Shown: positions 17,271 to 27,627 of the stretch, in pieces
Position numbering within the stretch: the first letter of the stretch is position 1
Layout of the letters: every line of letters begins with the position of its first letter
Assembly (NCBI GenBank): GCA_019358835.1
Contig: JAHHIH010000022.1
Coordinates: 41,075-105,074, forward strand
Reading direction: 5' to 3'
DNA from: Tildeniella torsiva UHER 1998/13D
GTDB taxonomy: Bacteria; Cyanobacteriota; Cyanobacteriia; Phormidesmidales; Phormidesmidaceae
DNA length: 64,000 nucleotides
Notes under the pieces: model-generated
What the model saw: only the letters and a program-made list of their open reading frames with translations
What the model was told of the DNA's origin: nothing
The model's database searches: none
Program-made: the position numbers and the translations under genes

Positions 17271-17807
17271 TTATTCAGGCTTTATCCGCGAGAGGGCGGC
17301 TTCAGAGTCCGGTTCTAGTGCGGCCACAGGTGGGTGGGTAAGGCAGTGGAGGCATTGCGCCAATGTCTCTCGCACCGACTCGTGGGTATATTCATCGTCG
17401 GGATGGGCGGGTTGACCGGGCTGCTGAAAATAGGGGCGGCTATCGTAGAGCTGACCCCAGGTGACATCGGTTTGGCGCACCAGTTCGTAAAAGGTGGCGG
17501 GCGATCGCAGCACCGTTGCCAACAAATCTTTCACGGCTTCGACAGGCTGCCCTATATACCGACTGAGGCGACTCTCATCATCCACCAGCCACTGCTCCAG
17601 CACCCGATGCAGCGCGCCGGGGCCATCCACCAAAGATTCTTTAAGCGCTTGCTGCGCTCCGTGCCTAGCCTGCACCAGGCGCGGAATAGGAGATTCTCCT
17701 TTCATGAAGTTGCCCGCTTCCTGTCCAATGGCGTCCGCTAGGGTAAACGGGCGGCTCAGGCGCAGCTCCTGCTGAATGTCGGGGGCGTCGTCTTGTGCAG
17801 GAGGCAT
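17271..17807 (-). CDS. Hypothetical protein, cyanobacterial type
   Basis: A 178-residue soluble protein that I do not recognise. It is predominantly helical and contains EAGNFMKGESPIPRLVQ, RVLEQWLVDDESRLSRYI and a C-terminal segment with a CLHC pair. The start at 17807 (MPPAQDD) is 19 bases downstream of the lpxD stop, so the two genes probably form an operon; the upstream extension of this frame only reads through lpxD and was not used. Its stop codon lies at the edge of the MITE-like element. Confidence 0.7.
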   Translation of the reverse strand: MPPAQDDAPDIQQELRLSRPFTLADAIGQEAGNFMKGESPIPRLVQARHGAQQALKESLVDGPGALHRVLEQWLVDDESRLSRYIGQPVEAVKDLLATVLRSPATFYELVRQTDVTWGQLYDSRPYFQQPGQPAHPDDEYTHESVRETLAQCLHCLTHPPVAALEPDSEAALSRIKPE

Positions 17808-17826
17808 GGGCTGGCAGTCCTGGGGG

Positions 17827-18864
17827 CTAGGGCAGATGCTTTTGTAGGCGTTGGATGGTCTTGTACATTTCGGGCAGGCGACGGTATACCGCCGAGGCCT
17901 TGAGAAAGACTTTGTGGGGTAGAGCTGGCATGCCGGTGACGATCTCGCCAGGGGCCACGTCGCCGTGGATACCGGCCTTAGCAGTGGCGATCGCGCCGTC
18001 ACCAATAGTAGCCTGGTTGGCAATGCCTACCTGACCCGCCAAAATCACCCGGTTGCCGATGGTAACACCTCCGGCCATGCCCACCTGACCGGCCATGACG
18101 ACGCCCTCACCAACCTGGCAGCCGTGGGCAATGTGCACTAGGTTGTCAAGCTTGGTGCCGCGCCCGACGCGAGTCGTGCCGACGGCAGGGCGATCGATCG
18201 TGGAGTTGCTGCCCACCCGCACGCCATCTTCGATGGTGACAATACCTGACTGCTCCATCTTCTCCCAGCCCTGGGCGGTGGGCACAAAGCCAAAGCCTTC
18301 GGCCCCAATGACAGCGCCACTGTGGATAGAACAGTCGGCGCCTATTTGGGTGCGCTCATGGATGACGCAGTTGGCGTGGAGGACGGTGCGATCGCCCACC
18401 CGTGCATTGGGGTAGATCACCACGTTGGGGTGAATGCAGGCCCCTACTCCCAAATAGACACCGGCCTGAATTACCGCGTTGGCCCCAATGGAGACATTTT
18501 CGCCACAGACGGCGGTGGGGTCAACCACGGCGCTCGGGTGAATGCCAGGGGCGGGCTGGTAGGGGGTATAGAACAACCCAATGGCGCGGGCAAAGGCCAA
18601 TCGCGGGTCGGGAGTGCTCAGCCAGGCAATGCCGCGCTTGGTGGCCTTAGCCTGCAGCATTGAGTTCTGAGGCAAAATTAGGGCCCCTGCCTCGGTGGTC
18701 TCGACAAAGGTGGCAAACTTGTCGCCTTCGATGTAGCTCAGCATGCCGGACGAGGCCTGGTCAACGGCAGCCACCCCAGTAATATCGGGATCATGGCCAG
18801 GATTCGCCGTCAGACTAGAGGCAGCGGTAATCTGAATTTTGTCGGCAATGGTGCTGAACTTCAT
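17827..18864 (-). CDS. lpxD: UDP-3-O-acylglucosamine N-acyltransferase
   Basis: A 345-residue left-handed beta-helix acyltransferase. The N-terminal uridine-binding domain (ending FYTPYQPAPGIHPSAVV) leads into many hexapeptide repeats. The catalytic His lies in LVHIAHGCQVGEG and the acyl-recognition segment is GAEGFGFVPTAQGW. It N-acylates UDP-3-O-acyl-glucosamine in lipid A synthesis at the membrane face. Length is normal for the family. It heads a two-gene unit with the hypothetical gene at 17271. Confidence 0.94.
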   Translation of the reverse strand: MKFSTIADKIQITAASSLTANPGHDPDITGVAAVDQASSGMLSYIEGDKFATFVETTEAGALILPQNSMLQAKATKRGIAWLSTPDPRLAFARAIGLFYTPYQPAPGIHPSAVVDPTAVCGENVSIGANAVIQAGVYLGVGACIHPNVVIYPNARVGDRTVLHANCVIHERTQIGADCSIHSGAVIGAEGFGFVPTAQGWEKMEQSGIVTIEDGVRVGSNSTIDRPAVGTTRVGRGTKLDNLVHIAHGCQVGEGVVMAGQVGMAGGVTIGNRVILAGQVGIANQATIGDGAIATAKAGIHGDVAPGEIVTGMPALPHKVFLKASAVYRRLPEMYKTIQRLQKHLP

Positions 18865-18901
18865 AGGAGCGGAGAGAAACGCAGTAAAACCAATCTGGCT
18901 T

Positions 18902-20269
18902 TTACGCTACCAGAAATGCGACGCATTCTACGTGGGGGGTCTGGGGAAAGAAGTCGGCGGGCTGGGCTTTGACCAGGGTATAGCCGCCCTCGTCCCGCAG
19001 AATCTTGAGATCGCGGGCCAGGGTAGCAGGGTCACAGCTCATATAGACGATGCGAGGGGGATGAAGTTCGAGCAGGGCGTCGAGCATGGGGCGATCGCAG
19101 CCCTTGCGAGGCGGATCCAGCACTACAATATCTACCGGATCACTCAGGCTAGCGGCCGCCTCGCTCAACAGTACCCCCACGTCTCCAGCCCGAAACTCAA
19201 CATTGTCGATGCCGTTGAGCCCCGCATTAGCCAAGCCCTGGGCAACGGCCTCGGCCTGAACCTCTAGCCCCATCACCCGCTTGGCCTTTTGAGCGAGGGG
19301 CAACGTGAGGGTACCAACGCCGCAGTAGGCGTCGATGATAGTTTCGCTGCCGGTGAGCTGAAGCTCGTCTAGAATCACCTGCAAGACCCGCTCGGCCTGC
19401 TCGGTGTTGACCTGAAAGAACGTGGTGGCGTGAATGCAAAACCGCAGTCCGGCAAAGATTTCTTCGATGTAGGGGACGCCGTCAATCACCAGGGTTTCGG
19501 CCCCAAAGATAGCGTTGGTTTTGTCGGGGTTGAGGTTGACGCACACGCCGACGAGGTCAGGGTAACGCTCTCGCCACTCCTGGGCCTGGAGTTCCACATC
19601 CTTGAGGTTGGGCGCGGTGGAGACCAGCGTCAGCAGCTGCTGCCCGGTACGGCGCCCTACCCGCAGCGACAGGTGGCGCAGCCGTCCCTGGTGCTTGCTT
19701 TCGTTATAAATTGACCAGCCTCGGTCTTGAAGGTCGCGCTTAATCTCGGCCAGCATTGGGTTGAGCCGCTCATCCTGCACGGGGCACTGGTTGAGGTTGA
19801 CCAGTTTGTGGCTGCCCTGGCGAAAGTAGCCCGCTTTGACCTGGCCTTCGGGCGATCGCCCCAACGGGTAGGTGGCCTTATTGCGGTAGCCCAGGGGTGC
19901 GTCAGAACCCAAAATTGGCAATACTAGAGGATTCTCGAAACCACCAATGCGAGTAAAGGCATCGAGCACCTGCTGCTGTTTAGCCACCAGCTGAGCCGAG
20001 TAGCTAATCGACTGCCACTGGCAGCCGCCGCACTTGTCGGCCACAATACAGGCGGCTCGGATGCGATCGGGGGAAGGCGTCAGTAGCTGTCGCACCTTGG
20101 CTCGACCAAAGGTTGGTTTAGCCTGCACCAGCCGTGCCCGCACCGTGTCGCCAGGCACGGTGTCGGGCACAAACACCACCCGCTCCTGCCAGCGGCCAAT
20201 ACCGTCGCCGCTGCTGCTCAGGTCGGTAATTTCCAGATCAAGGGTTTCCCCCTGCTGCCATTGATCCAC
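18902..20269 (-). CDS. rlmD: 23S rRNA (uracil-5-)-methyltransferase RlmD
   Basis: About 455 residues. An N-terminal TRAM domain (LEITDLSSSGDGIGRW) is followed by the iron-sulfur cysteine cluster region (CIVADKCGGCQWQ, and NQCPVQ) and a C-terminal SAM methyltransferase (DAYCGVGTLTLPLA, VVLDPPRKGCD, YMSCDPATLARD with the catalytic Cys). It methylates uracil in 23S rRNA. The GTG at 20269 has GGAG upstream and places the TRAM domain at the N-terminus; the frame is open further upstream to 20395 with no better start. Which uridine is modified cannot be told from sequence alone. Confidence 0.88.
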   Translation of the reverse strand: MDQWQQGETLDLEITDLSSSGDGIGRWQERVVFVPDTVPGDTVRARLVQAKPTFGRAKVRQLLTPSPDRIRAACIVADKCGGCQWQSISYSAQLVAKQQQVLDAFTRIGGFENPLVLPILGSDAPLGYRNKATYPLGRSPEGQVKAGYFRQGSHKLVNLNQCPVQDERLNPMLAEIKRDLQDRGWSIYNESKHQGRLRHLSLRVGRRTGQQLLTLVSTAPNLKDVELQAQEWRERYPDLVGVCVNLNPDKTNAIFGAETLVIDGVPYIEEIFAGLRFCIHATTFFQVNTEQAERVLQVILDELQLTGSETIIDAYCGVGTLTLPLAQKAKRVMGLEVQAEAVAQGLANAGLNGIDNVEFRAGDVGVLLSEAAASLSDPVDIVVLDPPRKGCDRPMLDALLELHPPRIVYMSCDPATLARDLKILRDEGGYTLVKAQPADFFPQTPHVECVAFLVA

Positions 20270-20492
20270 GACGGTGCTCCTGCTGTGCTGTGTCTTAATC
20301 TGCCTATCGACTGTAGCAAGGGACGTGCAGGATGGGGGGCAGCCGTGACCTAACGCAACCCTAAACGGGCTTTGACGTTGGGTCTTCAACGCCAAATTCC
20401 ATCATCCCAACGCGGATATAATCCCGTGCAGCGGCCTCAATCCAGGCGATTTGAGAGCACAGGATTGAGACTTGTTACCGAACAGGTGTGTG

Positions 20493-21113
20493 CTAATCCC
20501 CATCCATGTGCTGATACAGTACCTGGGCCGCCGAATTTAGGGTAGAGCCAAAGACGAGTACCCCCTCCTCATGTCCCGCCATGATCAACATGCGCTTTTG
20601 ATTCAAATCGCCATGCTGCAACAGCTGCTGCATAGCATAGGCCATTGCCGGGGTACCGTAGGGAACAGTGACCGCCGTGGTGGGCAGCACCCCCTGGTAA
20701 CGCTGCCACAGATCGCGGTTGTGGACATGGATAATCGCCTGAATTGCGTCGCTGTAGTCGTATAGCGCTGCATGGGTCAGAGATTCCGATGAGGCCTTGA
20801 TGGGGCCAATGCAGTGCAGGGTGTTGCGATCGATGTCCCAGTCATGCACCAGGGTGTAGTGGTGATCGGTGGTCTGGGCCAAATGGCCAGTCTGGGTACC
20901 AGAGACGGCAAAGCTGTGGGCCGATAGCCTGAGGCTGATATTGCCGTAGCCGATGCCGTTGGGATAGAGCCCAATTTGCTTGGCCTGCCATAGGCGATCG
21001 CGCCACGCTATCAACTCAGCCAACTGGGATGCGGCCACCGGGGCACCCGGCGTCCACTGGCAGACATATTTAATGACGCCCTCATCCATGACGCCTTCAC
21101 TGGAGGTGGTCAT
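20493..21113 (-). CDS. Class II aldolase/adducin family protein (MtnB or Ald2-like)
   Basis: A 206-residue class II aldolase-fold enzyme. The substrate loop GNISLRLS and the zinc ligands in IIHVHNRDLW and MAGHEEG are visible. It starts 10 bases after mtnA and is co-transcribed with it. That context allows two readings: methylthioribulose-1-phosphate dehydratase (MtnB) of methionine salvage, or an Ald2-like aldolase that cleaves 5-methylthioribulose-1-phosphate to DHAP plus an aldehyde (the DHAP shunt). No other methionine-salvage gene is in the window to decide. Confidence 0.8.
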   Translation of the reverse strand: MTTSSEGVMDEGVIKYVCQWTPGAPVAASQLAELIAWRDRLWQAKQIGLYPNGIGYGNISLRLSAHSFAVSGTQTGHLAQTTDHHYTLVHDWDIDRNTLHCIGPIKASSESLTHAALYDYSDAIQAIIHVHNRDLWQRYQGVLPTTAVTVPYGTPAMAYAMQQLLQHGDLNQKRMLIMAGHEEGVLVFGSTLNSAAQVLYQHMDGD

Positions 21114-21123
21114 GGTCTGGCCC

Positions 21124-22233
21124 TTAGGATGCCGCCTGTTCTGGAAACAGGCTGAGCAGACCGGTTTCCGAGGCCGGGCAGATGCCCCGTTCGGTAATCA
21201 GCCCGGTCATCAAACGGGCGGGGGTGACATCAAAGCCGTAGTTGGCAGCGGGGGACGATTCTGGACAGATCAGCACTGAGGTGACACCGTGGGGGGAAAG
21301 ACCGTCCATGTACTTGACTTCCTCCTGGCTGCGCTGCTCGATGGGGATTTCGCGCACGCCGTCCCGCAGAGTCCAGTCTAGGGTGGAGGAGGGCAGCGCC
21401 ACGTAGAAGGGCACCCCGTTGTCGTAGGCGGCTAGAGCCTTGAGGTAGGTACCAATTTTGTTGGCGACATCGCCCTGGCGGGTGGTGCGATCGGTGCCCA
21501 CAATCACCAAATCCACCAGGCCATGCTGCATCAGGTGGCCCCCCGCATTGTCGGGAATCACCGTGTGGGGCACCCCATGCTGGCCCAGTTCCCAGGCGGT
21601 GAGCTTGGCGCCCTGGTTGCGGGGGCGAGTTTCGTCTACCCAGATGTGGAGGGGAATGCCGCGATCGTGGGCTTGGTACATCGGTGAGGTGGCGGTGCCC
21701 CAGTCTACACAGGCCAACCAGCCCGCATTGCAGTGGGTCAAAATATTTACGGTCTGCCCAGTACGGGCGTAGATTTCCTCGATCAGCGGCAAGCCGTGGA
21801 GCCCGATCTGGCGACACTGCTCTTCATCGGCGTCGAGGATGGCGGCAGCGTTCTGCCGCAGCCGCTCTACGGCTTCGGACGCCGTTGCCGCCTGCTGAAG
21901 CACCTGGATCTGAGAGTTCAGCGCCCAGTGCAGATTGACGGCGGTGGGTCGGGTCTGGCCCAGGGTTTGGGCAGCCTGTTCTAAAAAACGGCGAAAGTCT
22001 TTCGCTGAAACCGCTTCCAGTGCCGCTAGGTACATGCCCATGGCGGCAGTTGCCCCAATCAGTGGGGCACCGCGCACCACCATATCCTTGATGGCGTAGG
22101 CGGCCTCATCCACAGAGGTCAGATCCATCCAAATGAGGTGGTGGGGCAGCTGACGTTGGTCAATCACCTGCACAATGCCAGGGTTGTCGGGGTGAAGGCG
22201 AATGGTTCTAGTTGGCTTGCCGTTGATCTTCAT
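21124..22233 (-). CDS. mtnA: Methylthioribose-1-phosphate isomerase
   Basis: A 369-residue eIF2B-alpha-related isomerase. The conserved RGAPLIG, THCNAG (catalytic Cys), VDETRPRNQGAKLTAWEL and VGTDRTTRQGDVANKIGT (catalytic Asp) motifs are all present. It isomerises 5-methylthioribose-1-phosphate to the ribulose form in methionine salvage or the DHAP shunt. Full length; it is the first gene of the pair with the class II aldolase. Confidence 0.95.
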   Translation of the reverse strand: MKINGKPTRTIRLHPDNPGIVQVIDQRQLPHHLIWMDLTSVDEAAYAIKDMVVRGAPLIGATAAMGMYLAALEAVSAKDFRRFLEQAAQTLGQTRPTAVNLHWALNSQIQVLQQAATASEAVERLRQNAAAILDADEEQCRQIGLHGLPLIEEIYARTGQTVNILTHCNAGWLACVDWGTATSPMYQAHDRGIPLHIWVDETRPRNQGAKLTAWELGQHGVPHTVIPDNAGGHLMQHGLVDLVIVGTDRTTRQGDVANKIGTYLKALAAYDNGVPFYVALPSSTLDWTLRDGVREIPIEQRSQEEVKYMDGLSPHGVTSVLICPESSPAANYGFDVTPARLMTGLITERGICPASETGLLSLFPEQAAS

Positions 22234-22270
22234 AGGCTCGTTTTAGCATTCAGAAGTGCATTATGGCAGG

Positions 22271-22456
22271 CTACTGCTGCGGGCTAATCTGCATATCTAG
22301 CAGGTCAATGGTTGCTTGACTGAGCAATGGTTTAAGCTGGGCCTGCACGGCGTCGGGCTGGTTGTCCCAGAGCATTTTGCAAAAGGCCCCTTTGCCTTGC
22401 TCACTAGCCCGGTTAAACACCCCGGCCAGTTTTTTACAGTTGGTGGCATCGCCCAT
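22271..22456 (-). CDS. Hypothetical protein, 61 residues
   Basis: A small soluble protein starting MGDATNCKKLAGVFNRASEQ, mostly helical, with two cysteines and no recognisable domain. The start at 22456 has GAGG 8 bases upstream, which makes translation likely. It lies between clpC and mtnA on the same strand, about 130 bases from clpC and behind the clpC terminator, so it is probably its own unit or the leader of mtnA. Function unknown. Confidence 0.6.
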   Translation of the reverse strand: MGDATNCKKLAGVFNRASEQGKGAFCKMLWDNQPDAVQAQLKPLLSQATIDLLDMQISPQQ

Positions 22457-22524
22457 GGTGAAACCTCTCAAAGGGTGATGCCAGCATAGCGGCTCTAGGC
22501 CGCTACCGCATGACCCCATTAGGG

Positions 22525-22561
22525 TAAACAATAAAATGCCGTCCTCGCAGGAGAACGGCAT
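22525..22561 (-). terminator. Terminator of clpC
   Basis: On the minus strand, ATGCCGT pairs with ACGGCAT and an inner CTC/GAG follows one mismatch, with a GCAG-type loop. The 3' arm is followed by TTTATTGTTT. It lies about 25 bases after the clpC stop. Confidence 0.75.
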
Positions 22562-22585
22562 AGTCAACAACTGATGATGCGGGCT

Positions 22586-25051
22586 CTAGCTCTCGGCAGA
22601 GATGAGTTCTCGGCGCTGTTCGGCTTGGATAGTGACCTTGCCGGTGTCATCAACATCGACGGTGGCGGTGTCGCCATCGCCCAAGCGACCCGAGAGAATC
22701 TCTTCTGCCAGGGTGTCTTCGAGCAGACGCATAATCGCCCTACGCAGCGGCCGCGCCCCGTAGCTGGGGTTGTAGCCCTCTTCCACCAGGCGCTCCTTGA
22801 AGCGCTCGGTGACCTGGAGGTGAATGTTCTTCTCGGTGAGACGAGCGAATACTTCCTTGAGCAGGATGTCGGAGATCTCCTTGACCTCGTCCTTGGTGAG
22901 CTGGCGGAAGACGATGATTTCGTCGAGACGGTTGAGGAACTCAGGGCGGAAGTACTGCTTGAGTTCTTCGTTCACCAGGGAGCGAATGCGGTTGTACTGC
23001 GACTCGGCCTGGTCTTGCTCAAACTCAAAGCCGAGACCGCCGCCACCCTTCTCGATGACTTTAGAACCAATGTTGGAAGTCATGATCAGCAGGGTGTTCT
23101 TAAAGTCGACCGTGCGGCCCTTGGCGTCGGTCAGGCGACCGTCTTCCAGAATTTGCAGCAGCATGTTGAAGACATCGGGGTGAGCCTTCTCGATTTCGTC
23201 GAACAGCACCACTGTGTAGGGCCGACGACGTACCGCTTCGGTGAGCTGACCGCCCTCGTTGTAGCCGACATAGCCTGGAGGCGAGCCGATCAGTTTGGAG
23301 ACCGTGTGACGCTCCATGAACTCCGACATATCCAGACGGATCATGGAGTCTTCGGAGCCGAAGAAGTAGGCCGCCAGCGACTTGGCTAGCTCGGTCTTAC
23401 CAACCCCAGTGGGGCCAGAGAAGACAAAGCTCGCGATCGGTCGGTTGGGGTTTTTGAGGCCCACGCGGGCGCGGCGAATGGCTCGAGAAATAGCCCTCAC
23501 CGCTTCGTCTTGGCCGATCAAACGCTGGTGCAGGGTGTCTTCCATGTGCAGCAGCTTCTCAGACTCGGATTCGGTGAGTTTGCTCACCGGTACCCCAGTC
23601 CAGGAGGCGACGATGTGGGCGATATCCTCTTCACCCACCACGGGCATGTCTTCACCGCCAGCGTCTTCATTGACCTTGTTCTGGGCGATCGCCCGGATCT
23701 CGGCCTTGATTTCCATCTCGCGATCGCGCAGTTCCCCAGCTTTATCGAAGTCTTGGGAACGCACGGCGTTGTCTTTGTCCTTTAGCACCTGGCGCAGCTC
23801 GCGATCGAGTTCCTTCGCTGCCGGGGGCAGCTGGGAGTTAAGCAGGCGCACGCGGGAACCGGCTTCGTCGATTAGGTCGATGGCCTTGTCGGGCAGGAAG
23901 CGGTCGGCAATATAGCGATCCGACAGCTTGGCGGCAGCCTCCAGAGCTTCATCGGCGATCTTTAACTTGTGGTGCTGCTCGTAGCGATCGCGCAGCCCGT
24001 GAAGAATCTCGATGGTCTCATCGACGCTGGGCTCGCCTACCATCACCGGCTGGAAGCGGCGCTCAAGGGCAGCGTCGCGCTCGATGTGCTTGCGGTATTC
24101 GTCCAGCGTTGTCGCGCCAATGCACTGGAGCTCTCCCCGCGCCAGGGCAGGCTTGAGGATGTTGGCGGCGTCGATCGCTCCTTCAGCAGCCCCCGCCCCA
24201 ATCAGGGTGTGGACTTCGTCAATCACCAGGATGACATTGCCCGCCGTGCGGATCTCATCCATGATTTTCTTGAGGCGCTCTTCGAACTCGCCCCGGTACT
24301 TGGTACCGGCCACCAGTAGACCAATATCCAGCGTCACTACGCGACGGTCTTCGAGAATATCGGGCACATCACCGTTGCCGATGCGCTGGGCCAGACCTTC
24401 GGCAATCGCGGTTTTGCCCACGCCAGGCTCACCAATCAGCACCGGGTTGTTTTTGGTGCGGCGACCGAGGATCTGAATCACCCGCTCGATCTCTTTCTGC
24501 CGACCCACCACCGGATCGAGCTTGCCGTCGGCAGCCATTTGGGTCAGGTTAGAGCCAAACTCATCCAGGGTGGGGGTTTTGGTGCGCCCACCACTACTTC
24601 CGGCAGACACCTCCGCCGTTTCACCCAGCATGCGAATCACCTGGGTGCGCACCTTAGACAGGTCAACGCCCAGATTTTCGAGAACGCGGGCCGCGACCCC
24701 CTCGCCTTCGCGGATCAACCCCAGGAGCAGGTGCTCGGTACCAATGTAGTTGTGGCCGAGCTGACGGGCCTCTTCCAGGGAGAGTTCAAGCACACGCTTG
24801 GCTCGGGGGGTAAAGGGAATTTCAACGGCCACAAAGCCAGAGCCACGACCAATGATCTTTTCGACTTCAATGCGCGCGTCCTTAAGGTTGACGCCCATTG
24901 ACTTTAAGACCTTGGCGGCTACGCCCGTGCCTTCCCCAATTAACCCCAGGAGAATCTGCTCGGTACCCACAAAGTTGTGGCCGAGCCGACGAGCTTCTTC
25001 CTGAGCCAGCATGATGACCTTGATTGCTTTTTCTGTGAAGCGTTCAAACAT
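22586..25051 (-). CDS. clpC: ATP-dependent Clp protease ATP-binding subunit ClpC
   Basis: A Hsp100 chaperone of 821 residues. Two N-terminal Clp repeats (each LGHN.[10 protein letters not shown] type) precede the first AAA+ module (Walker A GEPGVGKT), a middle domain with a UVR-type segment ([14 protein letters not shown]) and the second AAA+ module ([23 protein letters not shown]). It feeds substrates to ClpP-type proteases. The ATG at 25051 (MFERFTEKA) is the family start; an in-frame upstream codon at 25066 is not used. Confidence 0.97.
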   Translation of the reverse strand: MFERFTEKAIKVIMLAQEEARRLGHNFVGTEQILLGLIGEGTGVAAKVLKSMGVNLKDARIEVEKIIGRGSGFVAVEIPFTPRAKRVLELSLEEARQLGHNYIGTEHLLLGLIREGEGVAARVLENLGVDLSKVRTQVIRMLGETAEVSAGSSGGRTKTPTLDEFGSNLTQMAADGKLDPVVGRQKEIERVIQILGRRTKNNPVLIGEPGVGKTAIAEGLAQRIGNGDVPDILEDRRVVTLDIGLLVAGTKYRGEFEERLKKIMDEIRTAGNVILVIDEVHTLIGAGAAEGAIDAANILKPALARGELQCIGATTLDEYRKHIERDAALERRFQPVMVGEPSVDETIEILHGLRDRYEQHHKLKIADEALEAAAKLSDRYIADRFLPDKAIDLIDEAGSRVRLLNSQLPPAAKELDRELRQVLKDKDNAVRSQDFDKAGELRDREMEIKAEIRAIAQNKVNEDAGGEDMPVVGEEDIAHIVASWTGVPVSKLTESESEKLLHMEDTLHQRLIGQDEAVRAISRAIRRARVGLKNPNRPIASFVFSGPTGVGKTELAKSLAAYFFGSEDSMIRLDMSEFMERHTVSKLIGSPPGYVGYNEGGQLTEAVRRRPYTVVLFDEIEKAHPDVFNMLLQILEDGRLTDAKGRTVDFKNTLLIMTSNIGSKVIEKGGGGLGFEFEQDQAESQYNRIRSLVNEELKQYFRPEFLNRLDEIIVFRQLTKDEVKEISDILLKEVFARLTEKNIHLQVTERFKERLVEEGYNPSYGARPLRRAIMRLLEDTLAEEILSGRLGDGDTATVDVDDTGKVTIQAEQRRELISAES

Positions 25052-25250
25052 GATGGTATTAATCACCTGGTGCGTGCCGGATAGGCAAATTCTAGCACAG
25101 CAGATTTTGTCGGTTGTGCCCTATTAAACAGCCGGTTTACCGCGCTTCCTTTAGGTACTCCTTTGGGCCTAGAAACGGGTTGGGATCGCCCATTGTCAAT
25201 AGATTGGGTCTTTAGAAGATGTAAATTTTCTCAACTTTAAAGGTTCGGTT

Positions 25251-25937
25251 TCAGGTTCGGTTGAGGGGCAATCTTTGATCCATGATCTGCCATCCTTGCC
25301 GCCCAAGTCGATGACTTGTCGCGCTGCGTTGCTGCTGAAGGCGATCGCAAAATTCAGCGGTTTTAAGGGAATTTTGCCAAAGAACCAGGGCATCTTCGCC
25401 ATCGGCGTAGTAGCGACGGCGGCGGCCCAGGGTCTCAAAGCCAAAGCTCTCGTACAGGGCCAGGGCACGGCTGTTGGAGGGACGCACCTCCAGGGTGGCG
25501 CGGGTGAGGGGGCGATCGCAGGCATCTGTCAGTAGGTTCACCAACAGCCATTTCCCTAGCCCCCGCCGCTGGTAGCGGAAATCGACGGCCAGCACCGTGA
25601 TATGGGCCTCATCCAAAATCGCCCAGTAGCAGCCCAAACCCAGGAGAGTAGACTCGTCACTGGCATTCAGGCCCAACGGGGGGAAGGGCTGTGGCTGGGC
25701 CTCTGCTAAATCTGAAGCCATTTTCAGGGTAGCCATCGACGCTGTCGATAGATCGGGCTGATCTGCCTGGATACCATGGGGTCGATGCACCAGCATTAGC
25801 AGACAGCTGTTAGGGCTATCGATCTCGCGCCCATAGCCCTCCGCCGACCACAGCCCCCCCAGGGTGCGCTGGTCAAGGGCCACTAGGGCAGCAATGTCGT
25901 CGTGGCACGGAGCCTGGCAAGAAAGGTAGCCCACCAA
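25251..25937 (-). CDS. rimI: GNAT N-acetyltransferase, RimI-like
   Basis: A 228-residue GNAT protein. The acetyl-CoA loop is RYQRRGLGKWLL, preceded by AHITVLAVDF and followed by ATLEVRPSNSRALALYESFGFE, the pattern of RimI, which acetylates the N-terminal alanine of ribosomal protein S18 in the cytoplasm. An internal 35-residue insertion (from RPHGIQADQ to PLGLNASDE) makes it longer than the usual 150-160 residues, and a basic tail extends the C-terminus. Substrate specificity is by analogy. Confidence 0.82.
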   Translation of the reverse strand: MVGYLSCQAPCHDDIAALVALDQRTLGGLWSAEGYGREIDSPNSCLLMLVHRPHGIQADQPDLSTASMATLKMASDLAEAQPQPFPPLGLNASDESTLLGLGCYWAILDEAHITVLAVDFRYQRRGLGKWLLVNLLTDACDRPLTRATLEVRPSNSRALALYESFGFETLGRRRRYYADGEDALVLWQNSLKTAEFCDRLQQQRSATSHRLGRQGWQIMDQRLPLNRT

Positions 25938-26114
25938 GTTTACGGCTTTTAATTTTTAGGACAAGAAAACTGGCACAGCCCTTAATTGTACACTGGGGGT
26001 TGGGGTCACGGGCGCAATGGTCCAAAGAACGGGCTGGTCGGGCGATCGCCAGCTCAAGGTCGCAGCTGTCTCAAATCAATCCTCGAACAACGTCTTTCTG
26101 TGAGCGCAACGTCT

Positions 26115-27530
26115 ATGATTTCGACTTCTCCCCTGTCGGCCTCGATCGCCGACAGCCGCCAGTACCTGCCCCCCACCAACCCCGATGGCACGCTGTCCCC
26201 TAACCAGCAGTTGCTGCCCCTGACCGCTACCACGACCGACGACGAGCACCTGAGCATCGGCGGCTGCGATGTGGTGGACTTGGTCGAGCAGTTCGGCACA
26301 CCTCTATATATCCTCGACGACCACACCCTGCGCACCGCCTGCCGCCAGTATCGCCAGGGGTTTGAGCGCTACTACCCCGGCGAGGCACTGGTCATCTACG
26401 CCTCAAAAGCCTGGAACTGCCTGGCGGTGTGCGCCATCGTCACCGATGAGGGGCTAGGGATTGACGTGGTGTCGGCGGGCGAACTGCTCACGGCCACTGG
26501 AGCCGGAGCCGACTGCGATCGCATTTACTTCCACGGCAACAACAAGTCTTTTGAAGAGCTGACCCTGGCCGTGGAAGTAGGCTGCCGGGTGGTGGTTGAC
26601 AACTGGCTCGAACTCAAGACCCTAGGTGAACTGGCTACCCAAGCGGGCAAGACCGTGCCGATTTTGCTGCGGGTCACCCCCGGCATTGAGTGCCACACCC
26701 ACGAATACATTCGCACCGGCCACCTCGACAGCAAGTTTGGCTTCGACCCCGACCAGATCGAATCGGTGTTTGAGTTCCTGGCGGGCCAGCCCCAGCTAAA
26801 TTGCCTGGGAGTCCATGCCCACATTGGCTCGCAGATTTTTGAGCTGAACCCCCATACCGATCTTGGGGCTGTTATGGCCCAGTGGATGGTGACCGCCCAG
26901 CGCTACGGGCTCACCCTGACGGAGCTGGATGTGGGCGGTGGCTTGGGCATTCGCTACACCGAGGGCGATGACCCACCGAGCATTGACACCTGGGTCAAGA
27001 CCGTGTGCGAGAGCGTGATCGCGGCCTGTGAAGCTCACGACATTCCGCTGCCCAAACTGCTGTGCGAACCGGGGCGATCGCTGATTGGCTCCGCCTGCGT
27101 CACCGCCTACCGAGTCGGCAGCCAGAAAGTGATCCCCGGCCTGCGAACCTACGCCGCCATTGACGGCGGCATGTCTGACAACCCACGCCCAATTACCTAC
27201 CAGTCGGTGTACCGGGCGCTGGTGGCCAACCGCATGACTGCGCCCCTAGCCAAAACCGTGACCCTGGCCGGCAAGCACTGCGAGTCTGGCGATATTCTAA
27301 TTAAGGATGCAGCTCTGCCCGAGTTGAAGAGCGGGGATGTGGTTACTATTGCGGGCACGGGTGCCTACAATTACAGCATGGCTTCGAACTACAACCGGGT
27401 GCCTCGGCCAGCGGCGGTGCTGGTGGCCAACGGCGATGCCACCCTGATTATTCGCCGGGAGACTGTGGCCGATTTGCTTCGGCAAGACTGTCTGCCCGAA
27501 ACCCTCAGGCCCCCAGCAAAGTCTACCTAA
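26115..27530 (+). CDS. lysA: Diaminopimelate decarboxylase
   Basis: A PLP enzyme of fold type III that makes L-lysine from meso-diaminopimelate. YASKAWNCLAV holds the PLP lysine, GVHAHIGSQI and DVGGGLGI are the barrel motifs, and GKHCESGDIL with GAYNYSMASNYN closes the active site. The start at 26115 (MISTSPLSASIADSRQYLPP) resembles cyanobacterial lysA N-termini; the frame is open further upstream, but that segment is unlike the family. About 471 residues. Confidence 0.95.
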   Translation: MISTSPLSASIADSRQYLPPTNPDGTLSPNQQLLPLTATTTDDEHLSIGGCDVVDLVEQFGTPLYILDDHTLRTACRQYRQGFERYYPGEALVIYASKAWNCLAVCAIVTDEGLGIDVVSAGELLTATGAGADCDRIYFHGNNKSFEELTLAVEVGCRVVVDNWLELKTLGELATQAGKTVPILLRVTPGIECHTHEYIRTGHLDSKFGFDPDQIESVFEFLAGQPQLNCLGVHAHIGSQIFELNPHTDLGAVMAQWMVTAQRYGLTLTELDVGGGLGIRYTEGDDPPSIDTWVKTVCESVIAACEAHDIPLPKLLCEPGRSLIGSACVTAYRVGSQKVIPGLRTYAAIDGGMSDNPRPITYQSVYRALVANRMTAPLAKTVTLAGKHCESGDILIKDAALPELKSGDVVTIAGTGAYNYSMASNYNRVPRPAAVLVANGDATLIIRRETVADLLRQDCLPETLRPPAKST

Positions 27531-27627
27531 GCGATCGCCGGTTGCCAGTCTTGGGCAGGGTTTTGCCAGGGGGCTGATCGAGCTAACCCTATCGCACAGC
27601 CGCTCAGGCACCATCCTCTAACGCTGC

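Noticed and set aside
22574..23389. 271-residue antisense ORF inside clpC
   Set aside because: Opposite strand of an unmistakable ClpC; no motif of its own.
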